From an uncultured Pelagibacteraceae bacterium (lineage in GTDB: Bacteria > Pseudomonadota > Alphaproteobacteria > Pelagibacterales > Pelagibacteraceae): a stretch of 64,000 bases of DNA. The notes under the pieces are model-generated. The model ran no database searches. It saw nothing but the letters and a program-made list of their open reading frames with translations, and was not told the origin of the DNA. Each line of letters begins with the position of its first letter. The first letter of the stretch is position 1. The DNA lies in assembly GCA_902556265.1 (NCBI GenBank), contig CACDVM010000002.1, positions 62,001 to 126,000 on the forward strand, given 5' to 3'. The position numbers and the translations under genes are program-made. Positions 36,657-46,141 of the stretch are shown here, piece by piece.

Positions 36657-36944
36657 TTATTTTTTAACTTCTTGAGAATTCATTAAGCTTTGAATACCTG
36701 TTCCTCTTACTACTTCAACAGTAACATTATCAGCAATTTCAACTTCTACTTTATCATTGTCAACAACTCTTGAAATGGTTCCAGTGATTCCACCAGAGGT
36801 TACAATTTTATCTCCTTTTTTTAAACTCTCAACCATTGCTTTATGTTCCTTAACTTTTTTTTGTTGAGGTCTTATTAAGAAAAAATAAAATATTACAAAT
36901 ATTAATATTAACGGTATAAATTGACCAATTCCTGAACTTTCCAT
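36657..36944 (-). CDS. yajC: Preprotein translocase subunit YajC
   Basis: A 95-residue single-pass protein: N-terminal helix around residues 8-24, then FLIRPQQKKVKEHKAMVESLKKGDKIVTSGGI, the family signature. It associates with SecDF. Unusually for this window, the start is preceded by a strong Shine-Dalgarno AAGGAG, four bases from the ATG. It heads the yajC-secD-secF operon. Confidence 0.95.
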   Translation of the reverse strand: MESSGIGQFIPLILIFVIFYFFLIRPQQKKVKEHKAMVESLKKGDKIVTSGGITGTISRVVDNDKVEVEIADNVTVEVVRGTGIQSLMNSQEVKK

Positions 36945-36998
36945 AAAACTCCTTGATTAAAAATGAATATTTATACTATCTATTAGATTAAAACAACT

Positions 36999-38258
36999 TT
37001 AATTGACTGAAATTTTTTCTAAATTGTTCATATAAGGTCTCAAAACTTTTGGGACAGTTATAGAGCCATCTTTTTGTTGATAATTTTCCATAATAGCAAT
37101 AAGTGTTCGTCCTATAGCTAAACCACTTCCATTTAAAGTGCCAGCAAAAAGCGTTTCTTTTTTTTGATTCTTGTATCTTGTTTTCATTCTTACAGCTTGA
37201 AATGTAGAACACGAAGAACAAGACGAAATTTCTCTGTATTTATTTTCAGATGGCAACCAAACTTCAATATCATAAGTTTTTTCAGAACTGAAACCCATAT
37301 CACCACTACACAAAATCATTTTTCTATAAGGTAGTTCTAAAAGTTCTAAAATACCTGTTGCACAATTGGTCATTCTTTCGAGTTCATCCATACATTTTTC
37401 TTGCTCAACAATACTAACCATTTCAACTTTATAAAATTGGTGTTGTCTTATCATGCCCTTAGTGTCTTTGCCATAGCTCCCAGCCTCTTTTCTAAAACAA
37501 GGAGTAGAAGCAACAAATCTAGCAGGTAAAAATTTGATATCTAAAATTTTATCTTTAACTATATTTGTTAAAATAACTTCTGCAGTTGGAATTAAAAATT
37601 TTCTATCAGTACCGTCTTCAAGTTTCACCTCAAATTGATCATTCTCAAATTTAGGTAGTTGACCGGTTCCAAACATTGTATTTGCAGAAGCTAATAGTGG
37701 TGGTGAAATTTCCTCATAACCATTTTTGAGTACATGAATATCAAGCATGAAATTAGAAAGTGCTCTTTCTAATAAAGCTAATTTGTTTTTAACAAAAACA
37801 AATCTTGAACCAGTAGTTTTAGTTGCTAAATCAAAATCTAACATACCTAAATTTTCACCTAATTCATAATGAGATTTTGGTGTAAAATCAAATTTAGGAA
37901 TTTGTCCTGATTTGTTAATTTCAATATTATCATTTTCATTTTTTCCATCGGGAACATCTGAATGAGGTATATTTGGTATATTCGATAAAATATTATCTAA
38001 ATTTGTCTTAATAATTTTTTGTTCTTTAGAAATTTTTTCTATCGCTGATGAAATTTCTTTGGATTTCGCAAATAAAGCTTTATCTTTAGATTTTGAAATA
38101 TCTTTTTTTTCTTTTTCTAAGGTTTCTTTTTTTTGAATAAAATTTCTATTTTTTTCATCAAGATCTAGAAGTTCATTAAAATCTATATCTAAGAGTCTTT
38201 TTTTTAAAGATTTTTTAAATGACTCGAAATCTTTCCTTATTATTTTTAAATTATGCAT
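36999..38258 (-). CDS. serS: Seryl-tRNA synthetase
   Basis: A 419-residue class II synthetase. An N-terminal coiled-coil arm (about residues 30-100, rich in Lys/Glu) binds the long variable arm of tRNA-Ser. Motif 2 is FRKEAGSYGKDTKGMIRQHQF, and motif 3 is GSGLAIGRTLIAIMENYQQ. It overlaps the end of tatC by 8 bases, an arrangement found in many Alphaproteobacteria. Confidence 0.96.
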   Translation of the reverse strand: MHNLKIIRKDFESFKKSLKKRLLDIDFNELLDLDEKNRNFIQKKETLEKEKKDISKSKDKALFAKSKEISSAIEKISKEQKIIKTNLDNILSNIPNIPHSDVPDGKNENDNIEINKSGQIPKFDFTPKSHYELGENLGMLDFDLATKTTGSRFVFVKNKLALLERALSNFMLDIHVLKNGYEEISPPLLASANTMFGTGQLPKFENDQFEVKLEDGTDRKFLIPTAEVILTNIVKDKILDIKFLPARFVASTPCFRKEAGSYGKDTKGMIRQHQFYKVEMVSIVEQEKCMDELERMTNCATGILELLELPYRKMILCSGDMGFSSEKTYDIEVWLPSENKYREISSCSSCSTFQAVRMKTRYKNQKKETLFAGTLNGSGLAIGRTLIAIMENYQQKDGSITVPKVLRPYMNNLEKISVN

Positions 38259-39021
38259 CAGTTTTTTTTAAATTTTTATTTTCTATAATTTTTACTGAAA
38301 ATATGGATAATTCATATAAAATTAATAAAGGGATAGCCAAACCAATTTGTGTAATTGGATCTGGTGGAGTTAATATTGCAGCAGCTGCAAATATAATTAC
38401 TACGACATATTTCCTTCTTTTTTTCAAAAATTCAGAATCAACAACACCTACTCTCGCTAGTAAACTTAAGACCACAGGTAATTGAAAGCTTATTCCAAAA
38501 GCAAAAATTAACTTCATAACCAGTGATAAGTATTCATTTACTTTTGCTTCTAATTGAATAGGTAAGTTTGTTGATAATCCAGTACTTTCAAATGATAAAA
38601 AAAACTTAATCGCTAGGGGCATTATTAGATAATATACTAACATTCCTCCAAAAAAAAATAAGACAGGTGTTAAAATTAAATATGGTAAAATTGCAATTTT
38701 TTCATGTTTGTAAAGACCTGGTGCTATAAACTTCCAGATTTGCATAAGGATAAAAGGACATGTCACAAAAAAAGCAGTAAAAAAAGAAACTTTTAAATAA
38801 GTTAAAAATGTTTCTTGAAGTGCGGTAAATATTAGTCTTCGGTTTGATCCATCATCTTTAACTGCTTCCGCAAAAGGTTCAACTAAAAAACCATACAAAT
38901 TATCAGCATAAAAATAACAAACCCCAAAAAAAATTATTAGAAATATAAAGCTGTGAATTAATCTTTTTCTCAACTCAGTTAGATGACTAATGAAGCCACC
39001 ATCTTTTTCATCATGACTCAT
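38251..39021 (-). CDS. tatC: Sec-independent translocase TatC
   Basis: A 256-residue receptor of the twin-arginine pathway with six helices. The N-terminal FISHLTELRKRLIHS is the conserved signal-binding segment, and the glutamate of FLVEPFAEAVK and PFILMQIWKFIAPGLYKHEK are diagnostic. It overlaps tatB by 11 bases. The M48 protease in this window may be a client, given its twin-arginine-like signal. Confidence 0.96.
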   Translation of the reverse strand: MSHDEKDGGFISHLTELRKRLIHSFIFLIIFFGVCYFYADNLYGFLVEPFAEAVKDDGSNRRLIFTALQETFLTYLKVSFFTAFFVTCPFILMQIWKFIAPGLYKHEKIAILPYLILTPVLFFFGGMLVYYLIMPLAIKFFLSFESTGLSTNLPIQLEAKVNEYLSLVMKLIFAFGISFQLPVVLSLLARVGVVDSEFLKKRRKYVVVIIFAAAAILTPPDPITQIGLAIPLLILYELSIFSVKIIENKNLKKTDA

Positions 39022-39223
39022 CTTTTTTATCTTCTTTTTTATCTATGTGTTTTTCCTCAATATCAATATTTGAAACCTCGTTTTGTAAATTATTTACATA
39101 TTTTTTAGTGGTTCCAATCCATGATCCAACTTTTTTTAACATAATTGGAAAGTCTTTTGGACCTAGCACAATAATAGCTATTGCAATTACGATTAATATC
39201 TCAAACCAACCAATAGTAGGCAT
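39011..39223 (-). CDS. tatB: TatB, very short form
   Basis: A 70-residue protein: MPTIGWFEILIVIAIAIIVLGP with the TatB-type Glu-8 and the FxxGP-like turn, then a short amphipathic helix and an acidic/lysine tail. E. coli TatB has 171 residues, so the C-terminal helical domain is almost absent. Position between tatA and tatC supports the assignment over a second TatA. Confidence 0.88.
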   Translation of the reverse strand: MPTIGWFEILIVIAIAIIVLGPKDFPIMLKKVGSWIGTTKKYVNNLQNEVSNIDIEEKHIDKKEDKKDES

Positions 39224-39228
39224 GTGGT

Positions 39229-39429
39229 TTATTCTTTATTGTTAGAATCTTGATTTTCGTCGGAAATATTTTTAGGGTCAGTATCATCAGTTATATCTGA
39301 AGCCATACCCTTCTTAAAACTTTTTATTCCTTTGGCAACATCGCCCATTAAGCTAGATATTTTTCCTCTGCCAAATAGTAAAACTACAAGTATTACAACA
39401 ATTGCTATTTGCCAAATTCCTATGCTCAT
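39229..39429 (-). CDS. tatA: TatA pore-forming subunit
   Basis: A 66-residue protein: N-terminal helix [23 protein letters not shown], then the amphipathic segment [19 protein letters not shown] with the conserved F-K residues, and an acidic tail. It oligomerises to form the twin-arginine translocation path. It is the first tat gene, 71 bases after scpB, with a gap that holds no recognisable signal. Confidence 0.93.
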   Translation of the reverse strand: MSIGIWQIAIVVILVVLLFGRGKISSLMGDVAKGIKSFKKGMASDITDDTDPKNISDENQDSNNKE

Positions 39430-39500
39430 AGAAAACTTATAACCTTTTTATCGATAATTTAAAAGAGTCTTTTTTTTGAGAAATTTATATTTGTAAACTA

Positions 39501-40199
39501 TCAATTATCTTCTTTATCAAGAGTGCCACTCAACATTTCATCAATATTTGAGTAAATGTCCTCTTTTTTATCATCTTGTTTTTCTTTATAAAATTTTCCT
39601 GTTCCGAAAATTGCATTATCAATATTAGTGCTATCAATTAAACCCGCTGCTCCAAGTTCATCTACTGTTGGCAAATCAGACAGTTTTTGAAGATTAAAAT
39701 GACTTAAAAAATCATCTGTTGTTATGTATTGGATTGGTTTTCCTGGAACATTTTTTCGACCACCTGGTTTTACCCAATTAAGTTCCATTAATATTTCAAG
39801 AGTATTAGTTCCAAAAGCAACACCTCTTATCTCCTCAATTTCAGCTCTAGTAACAGGTTGATGGTATACAATAATGGCTAAAGTTTCAATTGCAGCTCGA
39901 GATAATTTTTTTTCAACAGTTTTTTCCTGTTTCATTAAATTTGATAAATTAGGTGAGGTTCTGAAAGACCACTTTTTCGAAATACAAACTAAATTAATAC
40001 CTCTATCTAAGTATTCAGATTGTAGTTTAAATAACACTTTTTCAACATCAGTTTTTTTTGTAATTTTGTTTCCTATTGTATCAATATCTAAAGGTTCAGC
40101 AGCAGCAAAAACAATTGCTTCAATTTCTTTTTCAATAGACGTTAATTTTGATGGAAAATTAATTACATTATCTTTTTTTTTTATCTTTTTTTTAATCAT
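39501..40199 (-). CDS. scpB: Segregation and condensation protein ScpB
   Basis: A 232-residue winged-helix protein that partners ScpA and SMC. EIEAIVFAAAEPLDIDTI at the N-terminus and AAIETLAIIVYHQPVTRAEIEEIRGV are the family signatures. The C-terminal 50 residues are acidic and low in complexity. It overlaps scpA by 4 bases. Confidence 0.94.
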   Translation of the reverse strand: MIKKKIKKKDNVINFPSKLTSIEKEIEAIVFAAAEPLDIDTIGNKITKKTDVEKVLFKLQSEYLDRGINLVCISKKWSFRTSPNLSNLMKQEKTVEKKLSRAAIETLAIIVYHQPVTRAEIEEIRGVAFGTNTLEILMELNWVKPGGRKNVPGKPIQYITTDDFLSHFNLQKLSDLPTVDELGAAGLIDSTNIDNAIFGTGKFYKEKQDDKKEDIYSNIDEMLSGTLDKEDN

Positions 40200-40936
40200 T
40201 TGTTTTCTTTAATATAAATATCCTCAAAAAGTTTACTCTGTTTAATCTTTATGTTCCCTTCTTTGGCAAGTTCCAAGGAACCAGCAAATATACCAGCTTT
40301 ACCTGTTCTTTTATATTTAGAACCTATTTTAAAGTTTTTAGGTATTAAATCGTCTAATTTTTTCCAATCAATCAATTTTCCAAAAAATTCTTTAATTGTC
40401 TTAATGCCTTCCTCTGTTGTAAAAACAGGTAACTTTGGAATATTAATTTTTTGAAAATCTTTAGTCATGATAATAGATGAATAAGTTTTTAATAAGTCAA
40501 ATAAATTTAATTTGTATTCACTGTTATAAATTGGTCTAATTCCAGATCTGCTACCTCTAGTTCTAATTTCTCTTCCTAATCTTTTTCTTTTAAGCATTTG
40601 CTCTGATAACAATCTAATTAATTCTAATTTTTTTAATTGTAACTTTAATCTATCAGCAACTTCCTGAACTTTAAATTCTTCCTCTGGTGTACCTGGTAGT
40701 AATAATTTAGATTTTAAATAAGCTAACCAAGTAGCCATTAATAAATATTCTGAAGCAATTTCTAAATTTAAATCTTTTTCTTTAGTGATAAATTCATGAA
40801 ATTGATCTGCTAATTTGGTAATAGATATATCTTCTAAATTTACTTTTTGAGTTTTTGCAAGATCCAACAAAACGTCCAATGGACCGTTAAAATTTTCAAC
40901 ATTTACGTTAAATAATGCGGAATCATTTTCTGTCAT
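40196..40936 (-). CDS. scpA: Segregation and condensation protein ScpA
   Basis: A 246-residue kleisin that bridges SMC heads. FNGPLDVLLDLAKTQKVNLEDISI is the N-terminal signature, followed by ASEYLLMATWLAYLKSKLLLP. Between nagZ and scpB, in the common alphaproteobacterial order argS, (SPOR), nagZ, scpA, scpB, tat. Confidence 0.95.
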   Translation of the reverse strand: MTENDSALFNVNVENFNGPLDVLLDLAKTQKVNLEDISITKLADQFHEFITKEKDLNLEIASEYLLMATWLAYLKSKLLLPGTPEEEFKVQEVADRLKLQLKKLELIRLLSEQMLKRKRLGREIRTRGSRSGIRPIYNSEYKLNLFDLLKTYSSIIMTKDFQKINIPKLPVFTTEEGIKTIKEFFGKLIDWKKLDDLIPKNFKIGSKYKRTGKAGIFAGSLELAKEGNIKIKQSKLFEDIYIKENK

Positions 40937-40945
40937 TAGTTAATA

Positions 40946-41893
40946 TTAGCTTAAAATTTTATAAAATTGTGATGTTTTTTTAAAAATAAAATTGTCAATT
41001 AAAGGTGAGTTTTTTCCAACAATTTGCATTTCACTCAAATTTCCATTGCAATGTAAAGCTAAATTACAACCTGCTTTAAACGTTTTGATTGTATTGTTTT
41101 TTAGAGTTCCTTTTAAACTTTTCATTGATAAATCATCAGAGATTAAAATGTTTTTAAAGCCTAATTTTCTTCTAATCAATTTAATTATTTTTTTTGAGTG
41201 AGTAACAGTATTTTTATCATCAATTTTATCAAATATTATATGAGCAGTCATAGCAAAAAAAGTTTTTTTATTTTTAAAAACAGAAAAATCTTTTTTAATT
41301 AAATAGCTTTCTTTTTTACTTACCGTTGGGGTAAATCTATGACTATCTACTTTGGCCAATCCATGACCAGGTATATGTTTAATAACAGTCCCTATTCCAT
41401 TTTCATTAAAATATTGAATACAATAATCACCTATTTTTGATACTATTTCAGGATTGTTTGAAAATGATCTATCTCCAATAATATTAGATGAACCTTTTGC
41501 TCTTAAATCCAAAACTGGAGCAGTATTAATATTTGCTCCTATTAGCTTTAATAAGTATGAAGTTTTATCAATAAATAATTTAAATATAAATTTAAATTCT
41601 TTTAAATTATTAACATATTTTTTTCCAAAATATTCAGAAGTAAGATTGTCGAAAGAAATAATGTTGCTTAATCGATTTACCCTTCCTCCTTCCTGATCAA
41701 TTAATATTGGGTAATTTTTATCATTAAAAATTTTTTTGATTGATGAAGTAAGTTTAAGTGTTTGTTTAATATTTTTGATGTTCCTAGTAAATAAAATTAT
41801 ACCCCAAGGCTTATATTTTTTTAGAAAAATTTTTTCTTTTACTGAAAGTTTTAAAGATTTTACTCCAACAATAAATGATCGGCGGTTATTCAT
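40946..41893 (-). CDS. nagZ: Beta-N-acetylhexosaminidase NagZ
   Basis: A 315-residue family-3 glycosidase that removes N-acetylglucosamine from muropeptides in recycling. The catalytic-domain motifs are DQEGGRVNRL, VIKHIPGHGLAKVDSH with the acid/base His, and ILISDDLSMKSL with the nucleophile Asp. It overlaps the small membrane gene upstream by 8 bases. Confidence 0.94.
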   Translation of the reverse strand: MNNRRSFIVGVKSLKLSVKEKIFLKKYKPWGIILFTRNIKNIKQTLKLTSSIKKIFNDKNYPILIDQEGGRVNRLSNIISFDNLTSEYFGKKYVNNLKEFKFIFKLFIDKTSYLLKLIGANINTAPVLDLRAKGSSNIIGDRSFSNNPEIVSKIGDYCIQYFNENGIGTVIKHIPGHGLAKVDSHRFTPTVSKKESYLIKKDFSVFKNKKTFFAMTAHIIFDKIDDKNTVTHSKKIIKLIRRKLGFKNILISDDLSMKSLKGTLKNNTIKTFKAGCNLALHCNGNLSEMQIVGKNSPLIDNFIFKKTSQFYKILS

Positions 41894-42149
41894 TTGACTC
41901 TAATAATTTCCAAAAATTAAACTTTTTCTTTTTTTTATCATTTGATTGTTCAACATACTCTATGATATTTTTAGTATCATCCTTTAAAACAGGTAATTTT
42001 TCTGCATAGTTATTAATTTTTTTTTCAATAGAATTTAGAGATCTATAAGAATTTTTTATATTTATTTCTGAAAAATAATACCTTCCAGTAAAAAATAAAA
42101 ATAAACAAATAACAAATATGAATATAAAGTATCTAATTTCTTTGAACAT
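41886..42149 (-). CDS. Small membrane protein in the argS-nagZ SPOR slot
   Basis: An 87-residue protein with one N-terminal helix (about residues 6-24) and a charged, probably helical remainder. In many Alphaproteobacteria a SPOR-domain cell-division protein sits between argS and nagZ. Here only the anchor and a short stalk remain and no SPOR repeat is visible. It may be a reduced relative of that protein; that is inference from gene order. It touches argS (one shared base) and overlaps nagZ by 8. Confidence 0.7.
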   Translation of the reverse strand: MFKEIRYFIFIFVICLFLFFTGRYYFSEINIKNSYRSLNSIEKKINNYAEKLPVLKDDTKNIIEYVEQSNDKKKKKFNFWKLLESNE

Positions 42150-43882
42150 TACATTTTCTCAGGAACTGAAACGCCCACTATATCCATTCCAGATTTTATG
42201 ACATTAGATATAATTTTTAGAAAAACCAATTTATCATCAGTAATTTTATTTTTTTCATTGATAAATCTTTTATCAAGATTATCTTTTCCTAAGCTCCAAT
42301 AAGAGTGAAACAAAGATGCTAACTCATATAAATAAGTAGGTATTCTATGAGGTTCAAGTTTAGTACTAGCAGAATCAATACATTTTGGCCATTCAGATAT
42401 TTTTTTTAAAATTTTGATTTCATCATCAGAATAATGAAAGTCATATTTACTAATTTTAATTTCTGACTTTAAATCTTTTTTTAAATGTCTAAAAACTGAT
42501 GCTATTCTAGCATAGCTATACTGAACATAATAAAGAGGATTATCTTTAGATTTTTCAATCACATTATCAAAATCAAAATCAAGCTCAACATCACTACTTC
42601 TATTTAACATAATAAATCTTGTTGCATCTTTTCCTACTTCATTAATTAAATCATCTACTGTTATATAATCACCTCTTCTTTTTGACATTTTAAAAGGTTT
42701 TTTATCCTTAATAAGTTTTACTAGTTGACTTACTTTACAAATTAACTTTCCTTTTGAATTTGATAAAGCTTCAACAGAAGATGAAATTCTTTTTATATAC
42801 CCCGCATGATCTGCACCTAAAATATTTATTAAATAATCAAATTTCCTGTCTAATTTATTTTTATGATACGCAACATCACTAGCAAAATAAGTCCATGCAC
42901 CATCTGATTTTTGTAATGCTCTATCTTTGTCATCACCAAAATCTGTAGATCTGAAAAGTAACTGTTCTCGTTCTTCCCATTTTTTGTTATCTTCACCAAC
43001 TGGAGCTTTAATTTTTCCTTTATAAACAAATTTATTTTTTTGAAGAAAATCAATAACCTTTTCAACTTCTTGATTTGTAACTAATTTTTTCTCACTTATA
43101 AAATTATCATGTATTATACCAAGGCTGTTAAGGTTCTTTTTAATCAATTTTAGGGCTTCTTCAATTGATAACGAGCTTAATTCACTAGATATTTTATCAA
43201 AATTTTTGAAATCAATTTTTTTATTTGAATTAATTATACTTTTAGCGAAATCTATTACATAATCTCCAGGATATAAGTCTTCATTAGTTGATGGGAATGG
43301 TTCATTAAAACTTATTTCTCTAATTCTATAATATACAGATTTTGTAAAATTAATGATTTGATTACCGTAATCATTTACATAGTATTCTTTTGTAACTTTA
43401 TGCTTATTAAATAATAAAACATTAGTAATTACATCACCTAAAATTGCTCCTCGACAATGTCCCACATGCAAAGGACCAGTCGGGTTAGCTGAAACAAATT
43501 CGACTAAATAATTTTTCTTTTTTTCTTTTGTATTTATTCCGAAAGTTTTTGAATTTTTAATTATATCTTCAACAAAATTTGTCCAAAAAATTTTTTTAAA
43601 CTTTATATTAATGAAACCTGGTTTAATTATTGATATATTCTCAATTAATTTATCATCTTTTTTCATAGCCTCAGATAAAGTAGCAGCTAAATCATTTGGA
43701 GATTTTTTGTTCAACTTTGATAAAACCATTGCTACATTAGTTGAAATATCACTATTAAATCTTGAAGGAGGTATTTCAGTAGTAATCCCATCCAGCTTAT
43801 CTGGTAAAATTAAATTAGAATTTTTAGATAAATCTAATAAAATTTTCTTAATTTTATCTAAGTATAATTCAAAAATATTCAT
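42149..43882 (-). CDS. argS: Arginyl-tRNA synthetase
   Basis: A 577-residue class I synthetase. SANPTGPLHVGHCRGAILGD contains the HIGH-type HVGH, and the KMSKS equivalent is FKMSKRRGDYITV. N-terminal tRNA-D-loop domain and C-terminal DALR anticodon domain (YVQYSYARIASVFRHLK) are present. It overlaps dgt by 4 bases and adjoins the small SPOR-slot gene. Confidence 0.96.
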   Translation of the reverse strand: MNIFELYLDKIKKILLDLSKNSNLILPDKLDGITTEIPPSRFNSDISTNVAMVLSKLNKKSPNDLAATLSEAMKKDDKLIENISIIKPGFINIKFKKIFWTNFVEDIIKNSKTFGINTKEKKKNYLVEFVSANPTGPLHVGHCRGAILGDVITNVLLFNKHKVTKEYYVNDYGNQIINFTKSVYYRIREISFNEPFPSTNEDLYPGDYVIDFAKSIINSNKKIDFKNFDKISSELSSLSIEEALKLIKKNLNSLGIIHDNFISEKKLVTNQEVEKVIDFLQKNKFVYKGKIKAPVGEDNKKWEEREQLLFRSTDFGDDKDRALQKSDGAWTYFASDVAYHKNKLDRKFDYLINILGADHAGYIKRISSSVEALSNSKGKLICKVSQLVKLIKDKKPFKMSKRRGDYITVDDLINEVGKDATRFIMLNRSSDVELDFDFDNVIEKSKDNPLYYVQYSYARIASVFRHLKKDLKSEIKISKYDFHYSDDEIKILKKISEWPKCIDSASTKLEPHRIPTYLYELASLFHSYWSLGKDNLDKRFINEKNKITDDKLVFLKIISNVIKSGMDIVGVSVPEKM

Positions 43883-44997
43883 TTTATATTATTGTAAAGA
43901 TTAATTGCATATCGATCTGTCATTCCAGAAATAAAATCTGAAATTGTTCTATATTTATCAAAGTTTAATTGTTCATTTAAGATAAATTTTTTTGGGTTTA
44001 GTTTAATTTTATTAAACAAATTTCTAATAATTAATTTTCCTTTGTTGTTCTTAGATAATACATTTTTATTATTATACATTTTTGTTTTTAAAAAATCCCT
44101 TATTTCACATTCAGAATTTTTAATTTCATCAGAAAAATCAACTATTAAAAAGTTAGTTTTGTTTATATCTTTGTATTTTTTGATCTTGTTGTAAATTAAA
44201 TTTTTTTTTGTATTTTTTGTTAAATCTTTTATCATTAAATCAATTGAGTCTCTTATAATTTGATATGTTGCAATTTTAAAATTTTTTTTATTTATCTTTT
44301 TTTTATATTTTTTGTAAATATCTCTAAAAAAATTTATTTCAACTAACTCTTCTAATTTAAATAAATTGGCATTAATGCCATCTTGAATATCATGATTATT
44401 ATAAGCTATATCATCAGATATTGCTGAAATTTGAGCCTCAAGTGATGGGTATGTATTAAAATTTATCTTATTCCTAAATTTTTTGACACCTATCAAATTA
44501 TCGACCAAACTTAAATCATCTACTGGGCCATTATGTTTTAAAAGCCCTTCTAATGTTTCAATTGAAAGGTTTAAACCATCAAATTTTAAATATTTATTTT
44601 CTAAAAACATGACAATTCGTAATGTTTGTAAGTTATGATCAAAGCCACCATATTTTTCCATACATTCATTCAAAGAATCTTCACCAGCATGTCCAAATGG
44701 TGTGTGACCCAAGTCATGAGCTAGACTTAAAGTTTCTGCTAAATCCTCATTTAGATTAAGATATCTTGCAATTGATCTTGCTATTTGAGCAACTTCCATA
44801 GAATGTGTAATTCTTGTTCGAAAATGATCACCTTCGGTATTAACAAAGACTTGTGTTTTATGTTTTAATCGCCTGAATGATGCACTATGTATAATACGGT
44901 CTCTATCTCTCTGAAAAGGTGTTCTGTATTTGGATAAAGATTCGTTAAAAATTCTTCCTTTGCTTTTAAATAATCCAATCTTTGAGTATTTTTTCAT
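43879..44997 (-). CDS. dgt: dGTP triphosphohydrolase-like HD protein
   Basis: A 372-residue HD-domain nucleotidase of the dGTPase-like group. FRRLKHKTQVFVNTEGDHFRTR and THSMEVAQIARSIARYL precede the HD pair in LAHDLGHTPFGHAGE, and DDIAYNNHDIQDG holds a further metal-ligand Asp. It likely hydrolyses dNTPs to nucleoside and triphosphate. It is divergent from erpA across 50 bases, the arrangement seen in many Alphaproteobacteria. Confidence 0.93.
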   Translation of the reverse strand: MKKYSKIGLFKSKGRIFNESLSKYRTPFQRDRDRIIHSASFRRLKHKTQVFVNTEGDHFRTRITHSMEVAQIARSIARYLNLNEDLAETLSLAHDLGHTPFGHAGEDSLNECMEKYGGFDHNLQTLRIVMFLENKYLKFDGLNLSIETLEGLLKHNGPVDDLSLVDNLIGVKKFRNKINFNTYPSLEAQISAISDDIAYNNHDIQDGINANLFKLEELVEINFFRDIYKKYKKKINKKNFKIATYQIIRDSIDLMIKDLTKNTKKNLIYNKIKKYKDINKTNFLIVDFSDEIKNSECEIRDFLKTKMYNNKNVLSKNNKGKLIIRNLFNKIKLNPKKFILNEQLNFDKYRTISDFISGMTDRYAINLYNNIK

Positions 44998-45047
44998 CCT
45001 TTAAAATAAAATATTAAGTATTATATTAGTAATACCAGTGATAAATA

Positions 45048-45365
45048 ATGATAAAAGAAATTAAATTTACTGATAAAGCGCTAAAACAGATAAATACGTT
45101 GTTATCTAAAAAGGATAAAGGCTCTTTTTTTAGAATCGCTATCAAAGGTGGTGGTTGTTCAGGTTTTCAATATGAATTCACATTTGATCAAACTAAGACA
45201 GATGATGATTTAAATTTTGAAAATATTTTAATAGATAAAGCCTCTGCTGATCTTTTAAAAGGTTCTGAAGTTGATTATGTTTCAGAATTAATAGGTGAAC
45301 AATTTAAAATAACCAATCCACAAACTAAATCTTCTTGTGGTTGTGGTGTTTCTTTTTCTATTTAA
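45048..45365 (+). CDS. erpA: Iron-sulfur cluster insertion protein ErpA/IscA family
   Basis: A 105-residue A-type carrier. The three cluster-binding cysteines are in GGGCSGFQYEF and SSCGCGVSFSI. It delivers Fe-S clusters to apo-proteins. The stop TAA at 45363-45365 shares a base with the ATG of xthA, indicating translational coupling. Confidence 0.94.
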   Translation: MIKEIKFTDKALKQINTLLSKKDKGSFFRIAIKGGGCSGFQYEFTFDQTKTDDDLNFENILIDKASADLLKGSEVDYVSELIGEQFKITNPQTKSSCGCGVSFSI

Positions 45366-46141
45366 TGCTCATTTCATCTTGGAATGTTAATTCCGTACGT
45401 GCCAGAATTGAAAATATCAAGAGTTACCTTCTTAAATATAAGCCAGATATATTAATGATGCAGGAAATTAAGACTGAAGATGTAAATTTTCCCTACGATG
45501 ATTTTTCTTCAATGGATTATGAAAGTCATGTATTTGGTCAAAAAAGCTATAATGGAGTTGCAATTATTTCTAAAGGAAAATTGAAAAATATTAGAACAGA
45601 TTTGATTAAAGATAAATTAAAGCAATCAAGAATTATTTCTGCTGAAGTTGAATATAAAAAAAAAATAATTCAATTAATAAACATCTATACTCCTAATGGA
45701 AATCCAGTTGATACTGAAAAATATGATTACAAAAAAAATTGGATGGATCAATTAATTAAACAATTAAAAACATTATCCAAAAAAAATTCAAATATAATTC
45801 TTGCGGGAGATTTTAATGTAATACCAGCTGCTGAAGATGTTTATAATGTAAAAAGTTTTGAAGATGATGCTTTATACAGATTAGAAATAAGAAAAAAATT
45901 TAGAGAAATGCTTAATTTAGGATTTAGCGATGTTTATAGACACTTTAATGAAACAAAAGAAGGCTATACTTTTTGGGATTATATGAGAGGAGCATGGCAA
46001 AAAAATAATGGTATGAGAATAGATCACTTCTTAGTATCAAATTCTTTAATAGATAAAATTAAATCTATAAATATTAATAAAGATCCAAGAGGAAGAGAAA
46101 AGCCCTCTGACCATACTCCAATTGAAATCAAATTAGCTTAA
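45365..46141 (+). CDS. xthA: Exodeoxyribonuclease III
   Basis: A 258-residue AP endonuclease/3' exonuclease of base-excision repair. I start it at the ATG at 45365 (MLISSWNVNSVRARI); an in-frame GTG at 45335 lies inside erpA and is unlikely. Catalytic features are QEIKTED, GDFNVIPAAEDVY, IDHFLVSNSL and the SDHTPIEI end. It overlaps the convergent Ldh-family gene by 9 bases. Confidence 0.95.
   Translation: MLISSWNVNSVRARIENIKSYLLKYKPDILMMQEIKTEDVNFPYDDFSSMDYESHVFGQKSYNGVAIISKGKLKNIRTDLIKDKLKQSRIISAEVEYKKKIIQLINIYTPNGNPVDTEKYDYKKNWMDQLIKQLKTLSKKNSNIILAGDFNVIPAAEDVYNVKSFEDDALYRLEIRKKFREMLNLGFSDVYRHFNETKEGYTFWDYMRGAWQKNNGMRIDHFLVSNSLIDKIKSININKDPRGREKPSDHTPIEIKLA

Noticed and set aside
45335-45364. 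GTG start of xthA inside erpA
   Set aside because: The canonical Exo III start (MLISSWNVNS) begins at the ATG at 45365 that overlaps the erpA stop by one base.
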